A DNA stretch of 64,000 nucleotides from CAZNPL01 sp964574815. GTDB taxonomy: Bacteria; Planctomycetota; Phycisphaerae; UBA1845. Under the pieces are notes generated by a model, which saw only the letters and a program-made list of their open reading frames with translations, searched no databases and was not told the DNA's origin. The translations under genes were made by a program, and so were the position numbers. The DNA lies in the NCBI GenBank assembly GCA_964574815.1, contig CAZNPL010000001.1, forward strand, positions 207,917 through 271,916, in the 5' to 3' direction. Shown piece after piece: positions 36,022 to 46,509 of the stretch. Every line of letters begins with the position of its first letter. The first letter of the stretch is position 1.

Positions 36022-37361
36022 TTCGTTCCTCGAAGAAGATGCCCTTCCCGCAGTCGGGTGAACACCAGAGATTCAAGCTGCTCGCGCAACGGCTCGATGC
36101 GAACTTCCTGAATGCTCTCACTCGCGAAAGCGTACACGAGCAGGCTGCGCGCCGCCTCCTCACCGATCCCACGCGACCGGAGATAGAACAAGGCGTCCTT
36201 GTCCATCTGCCCGATCGTCGCGCCGTGCGAACACTTCACGTCGTCGGCGAAAATCTCGAGCTGCGGCTTGCTGTCGGCGATCGCCTGGTCCGAAAGCAGC
36301 AGGTTCATGTTCGTCTGCATCGCGTCGGTCTTCTGGGCGTCGGGGTGCACGTAGATCCGCCCGGTGAACACGGCGCGCGACTTGTCGTCCAGCACGTTCT
36401 TGAAGTACTCCCAGCTCCTGCAGTGCGGGCTGGCGTGCTCGACGCGCAGATGATTGTCCACGTGCTGCGTCCCGCCGATCATCGAAAGACCGTTCAGCGT
36501 GCACTCGCCCCCCTCGCCGTCCAGCACCGCATGGAAATTGCTCCGCACCAGCGACCCGCCCAGCGAAATCGTGTGCGTCCGGACCCCGCTGCTGCGCCCC
36601 TGATGAATGTGCAGGTCCGAGGTGTGAAACGCCGACTCCGACTCCCGCTCCACCTTGTAGTAGTCGATGAAAGCGTTCTCGCGGGCCACGATCTCGGTCA
36701 CCGCGTTGGTCCAGTAAACTCCCTCCCCAAGGCCCGCGTGCGTTTCGACAATCGTCGCCTGGCTCTCGATCTCGCCCACGATCAGGCAGCGCGGGTGCCG
36801 GACTCGAGCCCGATCCCCCGAGCTCCAGACGAACAGCACGTGCAGCGGCTCTTTGGCCACCGCCCCGCGCGAAATATGAATCAGCGCTCCGTCCTCGAAG
36901 AACGCCGTGTTCAATGCCGTGAACGGCTCCCGATCGAACGCCGCCCAACGCCCCAGGTGGGGCTCCAGCAACGCAGTCTCGGAGTCCATCGCCTCCGCAA
37001 GGTTCTGAACCCGCACGCCGTCGGGCAGACCGCTCAACGCCGAAAGCTCCGCCGAAAACCGCCCGTCCACGAACACAATCGTCGGGCAGCCGGCCTCGGC
37101 GAACACATACGGCTTGATGTCGTCCGGCGAAACCGTCGCGCCCGCGCCGCCGTCGAGCTCGAACTCCGTCTTCACCAGCGGCGCAACATTCGTAAATCGC
37201 CACTCCTCCCACCTGGTCGTGGGAAATCCCAGCTCCGCGAATCGCGCGATCGCCGCCTTGCGAAGCGGCAGAATCCACGCGCCGCGACCGCCCAGCGCCT
37301 CCTTCTCGAACCGCTCGTAGTCGGCCACAAACGTCTCGTGTTGTTCTTTCACGTCCAACAT
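36018..37361 (-). CDS. sufD: Fe-S scaffold complex protein SufD
   Basis: 447-aa partner of SufB in the SufBC2D scaffold. The N-terminal GFPTTRWEEWRFTNVAPL is diagnostic, and the beta-helix core carries HTISLGGSLVRSNFHAVL. The C-terminal CSHGATIGQMDKDALFYLRSRG is the shared SufB/SufD motif with the conserved Cys-His. It follows sufC by 11 bases and overlaps sufS by four. Confidence 0.95.
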   Translation of the reverse strand: MLDVKEQHETFVADYERFEKEALGGRGAWILPLRKAAIARFAELGFPTTRWEEWRFTNVAPLVKTEFELDGGAGATVSPDDIKPYVFAEAGCPTIVFVDGRFSAELSALSGLPDGVRVQNLAEAMDSETALLEPHLGRWAAFDREPFTALNTAFFEDGALIHISRGAVAKEPLHVLFVWSSGDRARVRHPRCLIVGEIESQATIVETHAGLGEGVYWTNAVTEIVARENAFIDYYKVERESESAFHTSDLHIHQGRSSGVRTHTISLGGSLVRSNFHAVLDGEGGECTLNGLSMIGGTQHVDNHLRVEHASPHCRSWEYFKNVLDDKSRAVFTGRIYVHPDAQKTDAMQTNMNLLLSDQAIADSKPQLEIFADDVKCSHGATIGQMDKDALFYLRSRGIGEEAARSLLVYAFASESIQEVRIEPLREQLESLVFTRLREGHLLRGTK

Positions 37362-37372
37362 GGGTGCTTGCC

Positions 37373-38137
37373 TTACGATGTTGCCGCGCCCGCGGGTGCC
37401 TTCTCGAGCCAGGCGTAGCCGCTCTCCTCCAGCTCGAACGCCAGTTCCTTCCCGCCGGATTTCACGATCCGCCCGTCCACCAGCACGTGCACGAAGTCCG
37501 GAACGATGTGATTCAGCAGACGCTGGTAGTGCGTCACCACGATGAACGCCCGGTCCTTGCTGCGAAGCTGGTTGACACCGTCGGCCACGATCTTCAGCGC
37601 GTCGATGTCCAGCCCGGAATCCGTCTCGTCCAGGATCGCCAGCCGCGGCTCCAGCACCGCCAACTGAAAGATCTCGTTCCGCTTCTTCTCGCCGCCAGAG
37701 AAACCCTCGTTGATCCCCCGGTTCAGCAGACGCTCGTCCATTTTGACCAGCTTGGCCTTCTCCTTGGCCACCTTCAGAAAGTCCATCGCGTCCAGCTCAT
37801 CCTCCCCGCGATGCTTCCGTATCGAGTTCATCGCGGCCTTGAGGAAGTAGTTCGTCGTCACACCGGGGATCTCGACGGGGTACTGAAACGCCATGAAGAC
37901 GCCTTCGCACGCCCGCTCGTCCGGCTCCATCTCCAGCAGGTTCTTGCCCTGGTAGATCACCTCGCCTTCGGTGACCTCGAACGTCTCCCGCCCGGCAAGT
38001 ACTTGCGCAAGCGTGCTCTTGCCCGACCCGTTGGGACCCATGATCGAGTGAATCTCGCCCGCGTTCACTGTCAGGTTCAAACCCTTCAGTATTTCCTGCC
38101 CGTCGATGTTTGCGTGTAAATTCTTGATTTCCAGCAT
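37373..38137 (-). CDS. sufC: Fe-S assembly ATPase SufC
   Basis: 254-aa ABC-type ATPase of the SUF scaffold, soluble. Walker A GPNGSGKSTLAQ, the SufC-type MAFQYPVEIPGV, signature GFSGGEKKRNE and Walker B LAILDETDSGLD are all intact. A GAGG site lies ten bases before the ATG. Placed between sufB and sufD as in most SUF operons. A palindromic repeat sits in the gap to sufB. Confidence 0.97.
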   Translation of the reverse strand: MLEIKNLHANIDGQEILKGLNLTVNAGEIHSIMGPNGSGKSTLAQVLAGRETFEVTEGEVIYQGKNLLEMEPDERACEGVFMAFQYPVEIPGVTTNYFLKAAMNSIRKHRGEDELDAMDFLKVAKEKAKLVKMDERLLNRGINEGFSGGEKKRNEIFQLAVLEPRLAILDETDSGLDIDALKIVADGVNQLRSKDRAFIVVTHYQRLLNHIVPDFVHVLVDGRIVKSGGKELAFELEESGYAWLEKAPAGAATS

Positions 38138-38187
38138 TGTCTGTTCGAATCCTCAATCGGCCGTCCGTCGCCAACCGCCGCCGGCCG

Positions 38188-38219
38188 GGTGCCATGGGCA
38201 AGCCAAGCTTGCCCGTGCC
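38188..38219. repeat. Dispersed palindromic repeat, copy 3, within the suf operon
   Basis: GGTGCCATGGGCAAGC followed by AGCTTGCCCGTGC makes a hairpin (GGGCAAG/CTTGCCC) in the 91-base gap between sufB and sufC. The first half is identical over 16 bases to 58272-58287. Lying inside an operon, it could affect mRNA stability or relative expression. Confidence 0.6.
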
Positions 38220-38228
38220 TCGCCAAAC

Positions 38229-39677
<1,449 letters not shown>

Positions 39678-39861
39678 CCCTATCTTCTCTCTTTCTGAGT
39701 CTCGTCACCTTTACCCGTGCGTCGCCCAGGGCCGCCAATGCGGGCGCACCGAATCCCTCCGGCCTGAACACGCCGGTCGAATCGTCAAATTCTCAAACTG
39801 CTTCAAACGAATTCGCCCGCGCCGGCAACCGCCGTTTCCCCGTCCCGACCGATCGAACCGG

Positions 39862-40215
39862 TTAAGCCTGGAAACTGCTGCCGCAGCCGCACGTATTGGT
39901 GGCGTTCGGGTTATTGAACACGAACCCCCGGCCCATGATCTCGTCTCTGAAGTCCACAGTCGTGCCGTTAAGGTAAAGATGACTCTTGGGATCGCACACG
40001 ACCTCGACGCCGTGCATGTCCCATGTCTCGTCATCTTCACGCTTGGTCTCGGTCAGATCCAGTGAGTAGCTGAAGCCGCTGCAGCCGCCGCCCTTCACGC
40101 CCACGCGAAGGTAGAGCTTCCGCGGCTCCTGTCCGCCGTTGCGCGACGGATCCTGCTGCTCCTCGATGATCTTCGACACCTCTCTGGCCGCCGTTTCCGT
40201 CAGTGTAATCGCCAT
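39862..40215 (-). CDS. sufA: A-type Fe-S carrier (SufA/IscA/ErpA family)
   Basis: 117-aa A-type carrier delivering clusters to apoproteins. The three conserved Cys are present: VKGGGCSGFSYSL and TNTCGCGSSFQA. It starts three bases after the rrf2 stop and precedes sufB. Which A-type subgroup it belongs to cannot be said; the symbol reflects its operon. Confidence 0.93.
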   Translation of the reverse strand: MAITLTETAAREVSKIIEEQQDPSRNGGQEPRKLYLRVGVKGGGCSGFSYSLDLTETKREDDETWDMHGVEVVCDPKSHLYLNGTTVDFRDEIMGRGFVFNNPNATNTCGCGSSFQA

Positions 40216-40218
40216 AGA

Positions 40219-40749
40219 TCATTCGCTCCTCGACGCCTGCCCCGCCGGGACGGCGCCATCACTGCAATCTCGTTTCTCAGCGCCAACCGCTTTCCCGCCG
40301 GCGACACCGTTCAATAGATCCACACCTAAATCAGCCGGTACCCGATTCGTCGCAATGTGGTCCAACGTCACCTCGCTCAGAAAACGCCGCAACATCGAGT
40401 GAACCTTCTTGACCGGCTCCTTGATCGCGCACGCCGATTCGATCTCACAACGGCGCTCGACCATGTCCACGACCTCGTTGCAGCACAGCGCGAGCTTCAC
40501 CGGCCCCTCAACCGCCTCGATCAGCGAGGCCAGGCTGATCTCACTCGGCGCCCGCGCCAGCCCGTAGCCGCCGTTGGGGCCGCGCGTCGAGGTCACCAGA
40601 CCCGCATGTCCCAGTTGATTCAAAATGTTCATCAGCGCTGGAACCGGAAGCCCGAGCCGCTCGGCGATGCCGCGAGCACTCACACGCTCAGATCCGGCAC
40701 TCGCTAAATGTGCCATCGCCACCAGGGCGTAATCCGACTTTCGGGTCAT
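40219..40749 (-). CDS. Rrf2-family transcriptional regulator of the suf operon
   Basis: 176-aa Rrf2/IscR/SufR-type repressor. The winged helix is clear: MTRKSDYALVAMAHLA, then SARGIAERLGLPVPALMNILNQL and STRGPNGGYGLAR. Three spaced Cys follow (LCCNEVVDMVERRCEIESAC), consistent with Fe-S binding as in IscR, plus an additional C-terminal tail of about 35 residues. ATG at 40749 is used rather than the TTG at 40758. As first gene of the suf run it is expected to autoregulate the operon by sensing cluster status. No ribosome site is obvious. Confidence 0.9.
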   Translation of the reverse strand: MTRKSDYALVAMAHLASAGSERVSARGIAERLGLPVPALMNILNQLGHAGLVTSTRGPNGGYGLARAPSEISLASLIEAVEGPVKLALCCNEVVDMVERRCEIESACAIKEPVKKVHSMLRRFLSEVTLDHIATNRVPADLGVDLLNGVAGGKAVGAEKRDCSDGAVPAGQASRSE

Positions 40750-40802
40750 TGATAACAAGGTCGAAATCCTTGGTCTTCCACGCGTTCTGACTGCTTACTG
40801 GA

Positions 40803-40857
40803 TATATATCACCAAATCGGTCTTAATTCAACCTCTATTTACTACGATTTTGGTGAT
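40803..40857 (-). promoter_or_regulatory. Promoter and candidate Rrf2 operator of the suf operon
   Basis: On the minus strand TTGAAT and TATATA are separated by 17 bases, with the -10 about 54 bases before the rrf2 ATG. A perfect nine-base inverted repeat (TTTGGTGAT / ATCACCAAA) flanks the -35 region, its arms at 40849-40857 and 40808-40816. The second arm touches the -10. The region is AT-rich compared with all its surroundings. Operator role is inferred. Confidence 0.65.
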
Positions 40858-41085
40858 AATTTGTCGAGGAGCCGATAAACGGCCCGCAATGGGGCAACTG
40901 CAGCACGCAGCCCCCCGAGCGGCCGTCGTCGGGTACCATGCGCAGCCAGGGTGCCGCTGGCGGCTTACGCACCGGTGCTCCTCGCGGGTGCCCTACCCAC
41001 GCTTGCGTGGGCAGGCTCCTGTGGCTGCAACGGGTCCGCCTCAGGCGGATCCGAAAACGCCTCCCCTCTGTCACCCAAACCAACC
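40858..41085. other. Gene-free interval between suf promoter and mrp
   Basis: Non-coding; most of it is the palindromic repeat cluster listed separately. Together with the promoter region, 40750-41085 contains no gene. Confidence 0.5.
40930..41053. repeat. Dispersed palindromic repeat cluster, copy 4
   Basis: Contains several units in a row: CGGGTACCATGCGCAGCC, GGGTGCCGCTGGCGGC, the perfect palindrome CCCACGCTTGCGTGGG (40996-41011) and GGTCCGCC-TCA-GGCGGATCC (41032-41051). The last unit recurs near 56621-56640 and in shorter form near 24818-24836. Confidence 0.6.
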
Positions 41086-42165
41086 TCACTCAATCGAAAC
41101 CGTCGGCTGATCCGCCTCTGCAAGCGCCCGAACGCTGATCTGCCCCGCCAACCCCTTCGACACCGTCTCGATCCCCTCCCGGACCGCATCGCCAGCCTCA
41201 GTGAAGAATGCCTCAGGCCGCCCCGAATCCGTGTGCTCCCGCACTTTGCCGTTCAATGGAATGCCCCCAAGAAACGGCACTCCAAGCTCCCCGGCTGCGA
41301 CTTCCGCCCCGCCATGATCAAAAATCTCGTCCCGATGCCCGCACTTCGGACACAGGTAGTAGCTCATGTTCTCGATGATCCCCAGGCACGGGACGTTCAA
41401 CTGGGCATACATCAGCACCGCCCGCCGGGCATCCAGCAGCGCCAGATCCTGTGGTGTGCAGACCACCACCGCCCCCGTCATCGGGATCGTTTGGGCCAGT
41501 GTCAAGGGCACGTCCCCCGTCCCCGGCGGCAGATCCACGATCAGATAGTCCAGCTCACCCCACGCCACCTGCTCAAGAAACTGCCGAATTACGCCGTGGA
41601 CCATTGGACCGCGCCAGATCAGAGGCCGGTCACGCTCCACCAGAAAGCCCATGCTGACCACCTTGATCCCCGCCGCATCAATCGGCACGAGCCGCTCATT
41701 CGCCACCTCAGGACGTTCACCCTCGACGCCCATAATCGTCGGAATCGACGGCCCGTACACGTCCGCGTCGAGAATTCCGACCTTGGCGCCCTCTCGATGC
41801 AGCGCCATCCCCAGCATCGCCGCCACTGTGCTTTTGCCCACGCCGCCCTTGCCGGCCCCCACAGCGAAGACATTACGCACCCCCGGCAAGGCCTTCGGAC
41901 CGGTGTGCTGCTCGCGAACCCGCCCGCTGAACTCCACGTCCACCGACTTGACCCCCTCCACCCGCTTGACCGCCTCGGTCACATCCTGGCCGATTCGATC
42001 CTTCATCGGGCACGCCGGCGTCGTCAGCTCGACGTGGATCTTCACGTTTTCGCCGTCGATCGAAACGTCCTTGATCATGTCCAGCGAAACAAGATCCTTG
42101 TGCAGTTCGGGGTCGTTGACCGTCCGAAGTTGCTCGATAATTCGCTCCCGCATCTGCTCACTCAT
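41086..42165 (-). CDS. Mrp/ApbC-type P-loop iron-sulfur carrier ATPase
   Basis: 359-aa Mrp/NBP35-family protein that carries and inserts Fe-S clusters. It has an N-terminal MIP18-like (DUF59) domain (TVNDPELHKDLVSLDMI, LTTPACPMKDRI), then a deviant Walker A GKGGVGKST at about residue 105, and DLPPGTGDVPLTL. The bridging CxxC of the family is present in YYLCPKCGH. ATG at 42165 has AGGGAG nine bases upstream. It lies directly downstream of the suf promoter region on the same strand as the operon but is a separate unit. Confidence 0.94.
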   Translation of the reverse strand: MSEQMRERIIEQLRTVNDPELHKDLVSLDMIKDVSIDGENVKIHVELTTPACPMKDRIGQDVTEAVKRVEGVKSVDVEFSGRVREQHTGPKALPGVRNVFAVGAGKGGVGKSTVAAMLGMALHREGAKVGILDADVYGPSIPTIMGVEGERPEVANERLVPIDAAGIKVVSMGFLVERDRPLIWRGPMVHGVIRQFLEQVAWGELDYLIVDLPPGTGDVPLTLAQTIPMTGAVVVCTPQDLALLDARRAVLMYAQLNVPCLGIIENMSYYLCPKCGHRDEIFDHGGAEVAAGELGVPFLGGIPLNGKVREHTDSGRPEAFFTEAGDAVREGIETVSKGLAGQISVRALAEADQPTVSIE

Positions 42166-42706
42166 TGATTCGGCTCCCTGGCCAACAGGCCCTCGCTGCC
42201 AACTCGTCAAAACGTTTGCTAAGGGGTTCTAACGTCAACGCAAACCGAATTCCACCTCAGCGACCTGGCCGGTGTACGACCGTCGGCGGCTGCCACAGGT
42301 GACTTGTCGGCCCGTGTCGCACCTCCAGCGCCGCTTCGCGCTGCCGACACTGGCAGGCGACCTGCCGATGAGACCGGCGCAAAATCTCACGAACCCCGCA
42401 TGCTCACATGCTCCCCACCACAGAGGAATTGTGGACACCCACGCCCGATCCTGGTAGTTTCCGACCGGGCGCGCGTCCGTTGGCAAGGGCCGTTGTTTGC
42501 GTAAAACACTGGTGTTGCGGAATGACCCGCATGCGGTGTCGCGCACCCGGGCGCGATCGATTTCGTATGATCGCAAAATGGACCGGTGCGTATCCGGTTT
42601 CGCCCTCGTTAGGAGGCACAGCCGGTTGGGCAAGCAGGAAAAAAGCCGCCCGAGCCGGCTCTGATAACGCATAGCTCGCCTCAACCAACCGTTCGCAAGG
42701 AGTGCG
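42166..42706. other. Divergent intergenic region with inverted repeats
   Basis: 540 bases between the divergent mrp and radical SAM genes. It contains CAGCG-CCGCTTCG-CGCTG (near 42328-42346) and nearby GGCAGGCGACCTGCC, both self-complementary. No ORF here looks like protein. The final bases carry the AAGGAG of the radical SAM gene. Confidence 0.45.
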
Positions 42707-44671
42707 ATGGAATTACCAAGACGAAAGAAAGACGATGTCTACCTGCCCGACGGAACGTTCACCGCGACAATGGAACGGTTGCGCGAGACCAAGGCCGCTA
42801 AAGACCTTCGAGTCGGCATCGTCAGCGCCTTCGACTTTCGAACGCGCATGCTGCCCTACTGGTACGCCGACACCCGTATGGCCCCCTGCTCCGCCCGCTC
42901 AATCGGCGATGCCCTCCACGGTTCCGGCTTCCAGCACATCCGAATCGTCCTCCAGCAATGGAACCCCAACTTCAAGCCCAGCCTCGCCGAACTGGACGGA
43001 CAACCCCTCGATCTGCTGCTCGTCTCGGCCATGCAGGTCCACGCCGAGCCCTCCTACGACCTCATTCGCGATGCCTTCAACCTCGGCGACCGCAGACCCC
43101 TCATCATCGCCGGAGGCCCCAAGGCGATCTACGAGCCCACCGATTACTTCGAACTCGGTCCACTACCCGGCGTCGGCGCCGACTGCGTCGTCACCGGCGA
43201 AGTTTACGTCCTGCTGAATCTGCTCGATACCATCCTCAAACACCACGAACCAAACCACTCGCTGCGAGCCGCCTTCAACCGGGCTCGACAAGCAGGCAGC
43301 CTCGCTACCGTGCCGGGAGTCGCCTACCTCTCCCCCGAACACTCCAACGGCCGCCCCGTCGCCATTAACACGGGTGTCCAGCGCCTCCTGCGAAACCTCG
43401 ACGAAATGCCTCTGCCCGACGCCGGCTATCGCCTCCTCGAGCGACCGCATCGCGGCAAGCGTCTCAAACCGGCCCCCGCACCGTCCCGCAAGATTCGCCG
43501 CTGGACGCCGATCGCCTCGGTCATCACCACCCAGGGCTGCAAGTTCAACTGCTCCTACTGCCCGATCCCCGCAGTGAACCAGCGAACCTGGCGCTATAAA
43601 AGCCCCCAACGCTTCGCCGCCGAAATCAAGAGCATCCACGAGAACTTCGGTATCCGCCATTTCTTCGGCACCGACGATAACTTCTTCAACAACCGCGAAA
43701 CCGTCGTCGACCTGATGACCGAACTGGCACGCACTGAAACCGGCGGCACCTCACTGGGCAGAAAGATCAGGTTCTACACCGAGGCCACCCAGTTCGACGT
43801 CCACCGAAACCAGGACATCCTCCCCCTGTGCCGGAAGGCCGGCCTCCGCGGCATCTGGTTCGGCATCGAAGACATCACCGCGGATCTGGTCAACAAGGGA
43901 CAGAACGCCGGAAAGACCTCCGAACTCTTCGATTTGCTCCACAAGATTGGCATCCAGCCGATGGCCATGATGATCCACAGCGACGACCAGCCCCTCCGCT
44001 CTCGCGACGGCTCGCTCTCCGGACTGCTTGACCAAGCCCGCTACCTCTTCAAGTCCGGCGCCGTGTCCTACCAGTGCACCTATCTCGGCCCGGCGGTCGG
44101 CACCCGCGACTTCGAACCCGCCGTCGAATCCGCAAATCTGTACCGCAGCGTCGGAGGCCGTCCCGTACCGCAGGCGTTCTACGACGGCAACCACGTCGTT
44201 TCCTCCGCCCACGCCAAGCCGTGGAGCCAGCAGATCAACGTCCTCCGCGCTTACGCGTCGTTCTACAATCCCCTCAACACCCTGCGTACCATCCTCGGGT
44301 TGCGCCGAAACTCGGTCTCTGCGAAGCGGCTCCTCTTCCAGTTCATCGGGCAGATCGGCCTCGTGCTGACTGCCCCGCGCATGTTCCGCTGGGCCTGGCG
44401 CCTGAAACAGGGACCGATCGAGGTCTACAGCGCTCTCGAGCACGCCAGAATACCGATGATCGACGCCCAGACCGGCCGGCAAGTCCAATGGGCCATCGAG
44501 ACCATCCCGACCCCTGACCTGATTACAAACAAGTCGCACCCGACGCCACCAACTCCAGCTCCAGCACCAACCTCAATCGCCGACCGCGACCTGAACCAGC
44601 GAGCTGACGTAATGCTCCCGGTCCTCGGCCAAACTCCGCAAGCTGCGAACGCATGGTCAGAGCACATTTAG
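42707..44671 (+). CDS. B12-binding domain radical SAM protein
   Basis: 654-aa enzyme. The N-terminal ~200 residues form a Rossmann-like B12-binding region (LLLVSAMQVHAEPSYDLI, PLIIAGGPKAIYEP, GVGADCVVTGE) without the DxHxxG motif, as is common in this group. The radical SAM core starts with SVITTQGCKFNCSYCPIP, with Cys278, Cys282 and Cys285 binding the [4Fe-4S] cluster. The C-terminus has a hydrophobic stretch (LLFQFIGQIGLVL) and a Pro/Thr-rich tail. AAGGAG before the ATG is strong. It stands alone, so the substrate cannot be inferred; methylation of an unactivated carbon is the typical chemistry. Confidence 0.88.
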   Translation: MELPRRKKDDVYLPDGTFTATMERLRETKAAKDLRVGIVSAFDFRTRMLPYWYADTRMAPCSARSIGDALHGSGFQHIRIVLQQWNPNFKPSLAELDGQPLDLLLVSAMQVHAEPSYDLIRDAFNLGDRRPLIIAGGPKAIYEPTDYFELGPLPGVGADCVVTGEVYVLLNLLDTILKHHEPNHSLRAAFNRARQAGSLATVPGVAYLSPEHSNGRPVAINTGVQRLLRNLDEMPLPDAGYRLLERPHRGKRLKPAPAPSRKIRRWTPIASVITTQGCKFNCSYCPIPAVNQRTWRYKSPQRFAAEIKSIHENFGIRHFFGTDDNFFNNRETVVDLMTELARTETGGTSLGRKIRFYTEATQFDVHRNQDILPLCRKAGLRGIWFGIEDITADLVNKGQNAGKTSELFDLLHKIGIQPMAMMIHSDDQPLRSRDGSLSGLLDQARYLFKSGAVSYQCTYLGPAVGTRDFEPAVESANLYRSVGGRPVPQAFYDGNHVVSSAHAKPWSQQINVLRAYASFYNPLNTLRTILGLRRNSVSAKRLLFQFIGQIGLVLTAPRMFRWAWRLKQGPIEVYSALEHARIPMIDAQTGRQVQWAIETIPTPDLITNKSHPTPPTPAPAPTSIADRDLNQRADVMLPVLGQTPQAANAWSEHI

Positions 44672-44674
44672 TCG
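44655..44674 (+). repeat. 20-base repeat, copy 1
   Basis: GGTCAGAGCACATTTAGTCG, spanning the stop of the radical SAM gene. It matches 19 of 20 bases at 62484-62503. See the findings for the possible link to REP-type mobile sequences. Confidence 0.5.
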
Positions 44675-45217
44675 TTTGTGGTTCGCTGACGTCACTGAAT
44701 GTTCCTGCAGATGTTGCCGCAGGACCTTGGCGGCGGAGGCCAGTAGGGCGACACCCAATCGGCTCCTGCCCGGAACGCCAAACCAGAAGCCGACCTTGGT
44801 GTAAAACCGCGTGCCGTTGAACCAGCGTACTTCGCGAAAAGATTCGATCTCGTCCCAGCGAACCTCGACGGGCTGACCGAAAATCGGCCGCAATTGCAGG
44901 CCGTCCGGAAGCAGGACGGTGATGCCGGGCGACTGCCATAAGCCGTCAACGATCAGACTCGCAATGGCCTCTCCGTCACCCGCCGGGACGGACTCGCGGA
45001 CTTTGTCCACCTTGCGGCCAACAATTCCGAACACAAGCCAGATAACCGCCCCGATGCAGCAGAAGACCAATGCGACAAACGCCTTCGCGCCGACGGCCGG
45101 GTACAGGGCCAATGCAACCACCGCCGGAACGAGGATCATGACGGCCACGGCCACTCTCAATAGCTCGCGTTCCCAGAGCCACTGCTCCCACACGCTCCTC
45201 GTATCGCCAAGGGCCAT
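44657..45217 (-). CDS. Small membrane protein, function unknown
   Basis: 186 aa with two hydrophobic helices (about residues 20-40, LRVAVAVMILVPAVVALAL, and 45-65, AFVALVFCCIGAVIWLVFGIV) followed by a cytoplasmic beta-rich domain (LLPDGLQLRPIFGQPVEVRWDEI) reminiscent of bacterial PH-like domains. Not recognised as a named family. ATG at 45217 follows a strong GGGGGAGG; the extension to 45250 is Gly-rich and unlikely. Its 3' end overlaps the convergent radical SAM gene by 15 bases. Confidence 0.65.
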   Translation of the reverse strand: MALGDTRSVWEQWLWERELLRVAVAVMILVPAVVALALYPAVGAKAFVALVFCCIGAVIWLVFGIVGRKVDKVRESVPAGDGEAIASLIVDGLWQSPGITVLLPDGLQLRPIFGQPVEVRWDEIESFREVRWFNGTRFYTKVGFWFGVPGRSRLGVALLASAAKVLRQHLQEHSVTSANHKRLNVL

Positions 45218-45390
45218 CGGACCACCTCCCCCGCTAACCCCTCCGGCCACCCAATGCAGGCCGTTCTTCAGCCTTCTACCGGTAGTCTACCACACGCCGG
45301 TCCCACGGCCGCAGAGAGAACCCACCTGCAGACCATTTCCGAGGGCTTGGCGTTCAATCGCGCAGGAGGACAACCACCGGGGCATGGTTC

Positions 45391-46206
45391 TCAATGCACG
45401 AGACGAAAGCTGTTCGCCACGTGTGGTGCCCGCTCGACGTACTTGCGAAACAGGCCGTCGGCCAGCATGTCGTAGAGATTGACGACGTGCGACGGGTGGT
45501 AGTCGCGGCGACGATAAAGGCGGGGGGTTTCGATCGGCCACTGCGGGACTGCTGGCATTATGCCGGCCTCGTACTCCGCCAGTGACTGAATGATTTTGGC
45601 GACCCCCGCGATGATCGCCTTGCAGCCGACCGTGTGCGGCGTGTCGTCCGCGACGATCTCCGGCCGCGCCTGGTGGATGATGGCCCCGCTGTCGATGCCC
45701 GCGTCGATCAGGTGAATCGTGGCCCCGACGAACTCCGGCTCGTCGTTCACCAGCGGGTAGAAGTTGGTGGCCGTCCCGCGGTAATAAGGTGACAGGCCCA
45801 GGTGCATGTTGATCATCCGCCCCTCGAACGCATCAAGCAGCGGCGGCTTGATCAGGTTGGTGCCGTAGACCAGCAACACGTCTGCCCGCTGCGTTTTCAA
45901 AAACGCGACCGTCTCGTCCGTGTTCAGCGCGTCGGGCTTGACTCGCCGCACCGCCGCGCCGTTTCCGGCTTCGACCGGCTCGACCGCGCGCCCGAAAAAC
46001 CGCTGCTCCTGCCGGAGCCGATCCTCGAAGTGATAGCGCACGATGCGCGCCGTCCGCTCATCGTCAGCGGTCGCGGCCGCATCGACCGGGCGGTAACCCG
46101 TGTCCTGATAGACGACGGCCACCACGTCGAACCGGTCAGCGACGGCGTTGGCGACATAACAATGTCGTAATTCGTCGCTAGTCAGGATGCCGACGCGAAG
46201 TGCCAT
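45391..46206 (-). CDS. Formyltransferase-family protein (not Fmt)
   Basis: 271-aa protein with the 10-formyl-THF transferase core: INMHLGLSPYYRGTATNFYP holds the conserved Asn and His, and HLIDAGIDSGAIIHQ the conserved Asp. It lacks the C-terminal tRNA-binding domain of methionyl-tRNA formyltransferase, so a sugar-amine or small-molecule formyltransferase is more likely. N-terminus VGILTSDELRHCYVANAVA is a Rossmann-like strand-loop. Start uncertain: ATG at 46206 or TTG at 46239. No nucleotide-sugar genes are adjacent, so the substrate is open. Confidence 0.78.
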   Translation of the reverse strand: MALRVGILTSDELRHCYVANAVADRFDVVAVVYQDTGYRPVDAAATADDERTARIVRYHFEDRLRQEQRFFGRAVEPVEAGNGAAVRRVKPDALNTDETVAFLKTQRADVLLVYGTNLIKPPLLDAFEGRMINMHLGLSPYYRGTATNFYPLVNDEPEFVGATIHLIDAGIDSGAIIHQARPEIVADDTPHTVGCKAIIAGVAKIIQSLAEYEAGIMPAVPQWPIETPRLYRRRDYHPSHVVNLYDMLADGLFRKYVERAPHVANSFRLVH

Positions 46207-46509
46207 ACCCTTCGTCCGATCGCTTCCGTCCTGATTCAACCGTCCGTGTCGCGACCCGCAACCCGGTTATCGCCAGCCGAATCCGTCTTTCAGCCGCGTA
46301 AGCTGAACAGCATGTGGCGCAGCACACCGCGGCGACGTTGCCGGCCAACCGCTCGCAAACGCCGTCCGCCCGCCCCTCTTATATCGCATGGGCCGGCCCG
46401 TCAGCTTGACGCTTTCCGTGTGGCGCCTTACCGTCCTCCAAGGCTGGAGAAGACTGTTACAGAAACCCGTTTCAACAAACCTCGGGCCAACTGCATAGGA
46501 GTCAGGACC

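Noticed and set aside
34807..36111. 434-codon plus-strand ORF opposite sufS
   Set aside because: Arg/His-rich translation typical of an antisense shadow; SufS is certain.
38143..38152. GTTCGAATCC, the classic T-loop sequence of a tRNA
   Set aside because: No acceptor, D or anticodon arm can be built around it; it lies in the short leader of sufC.
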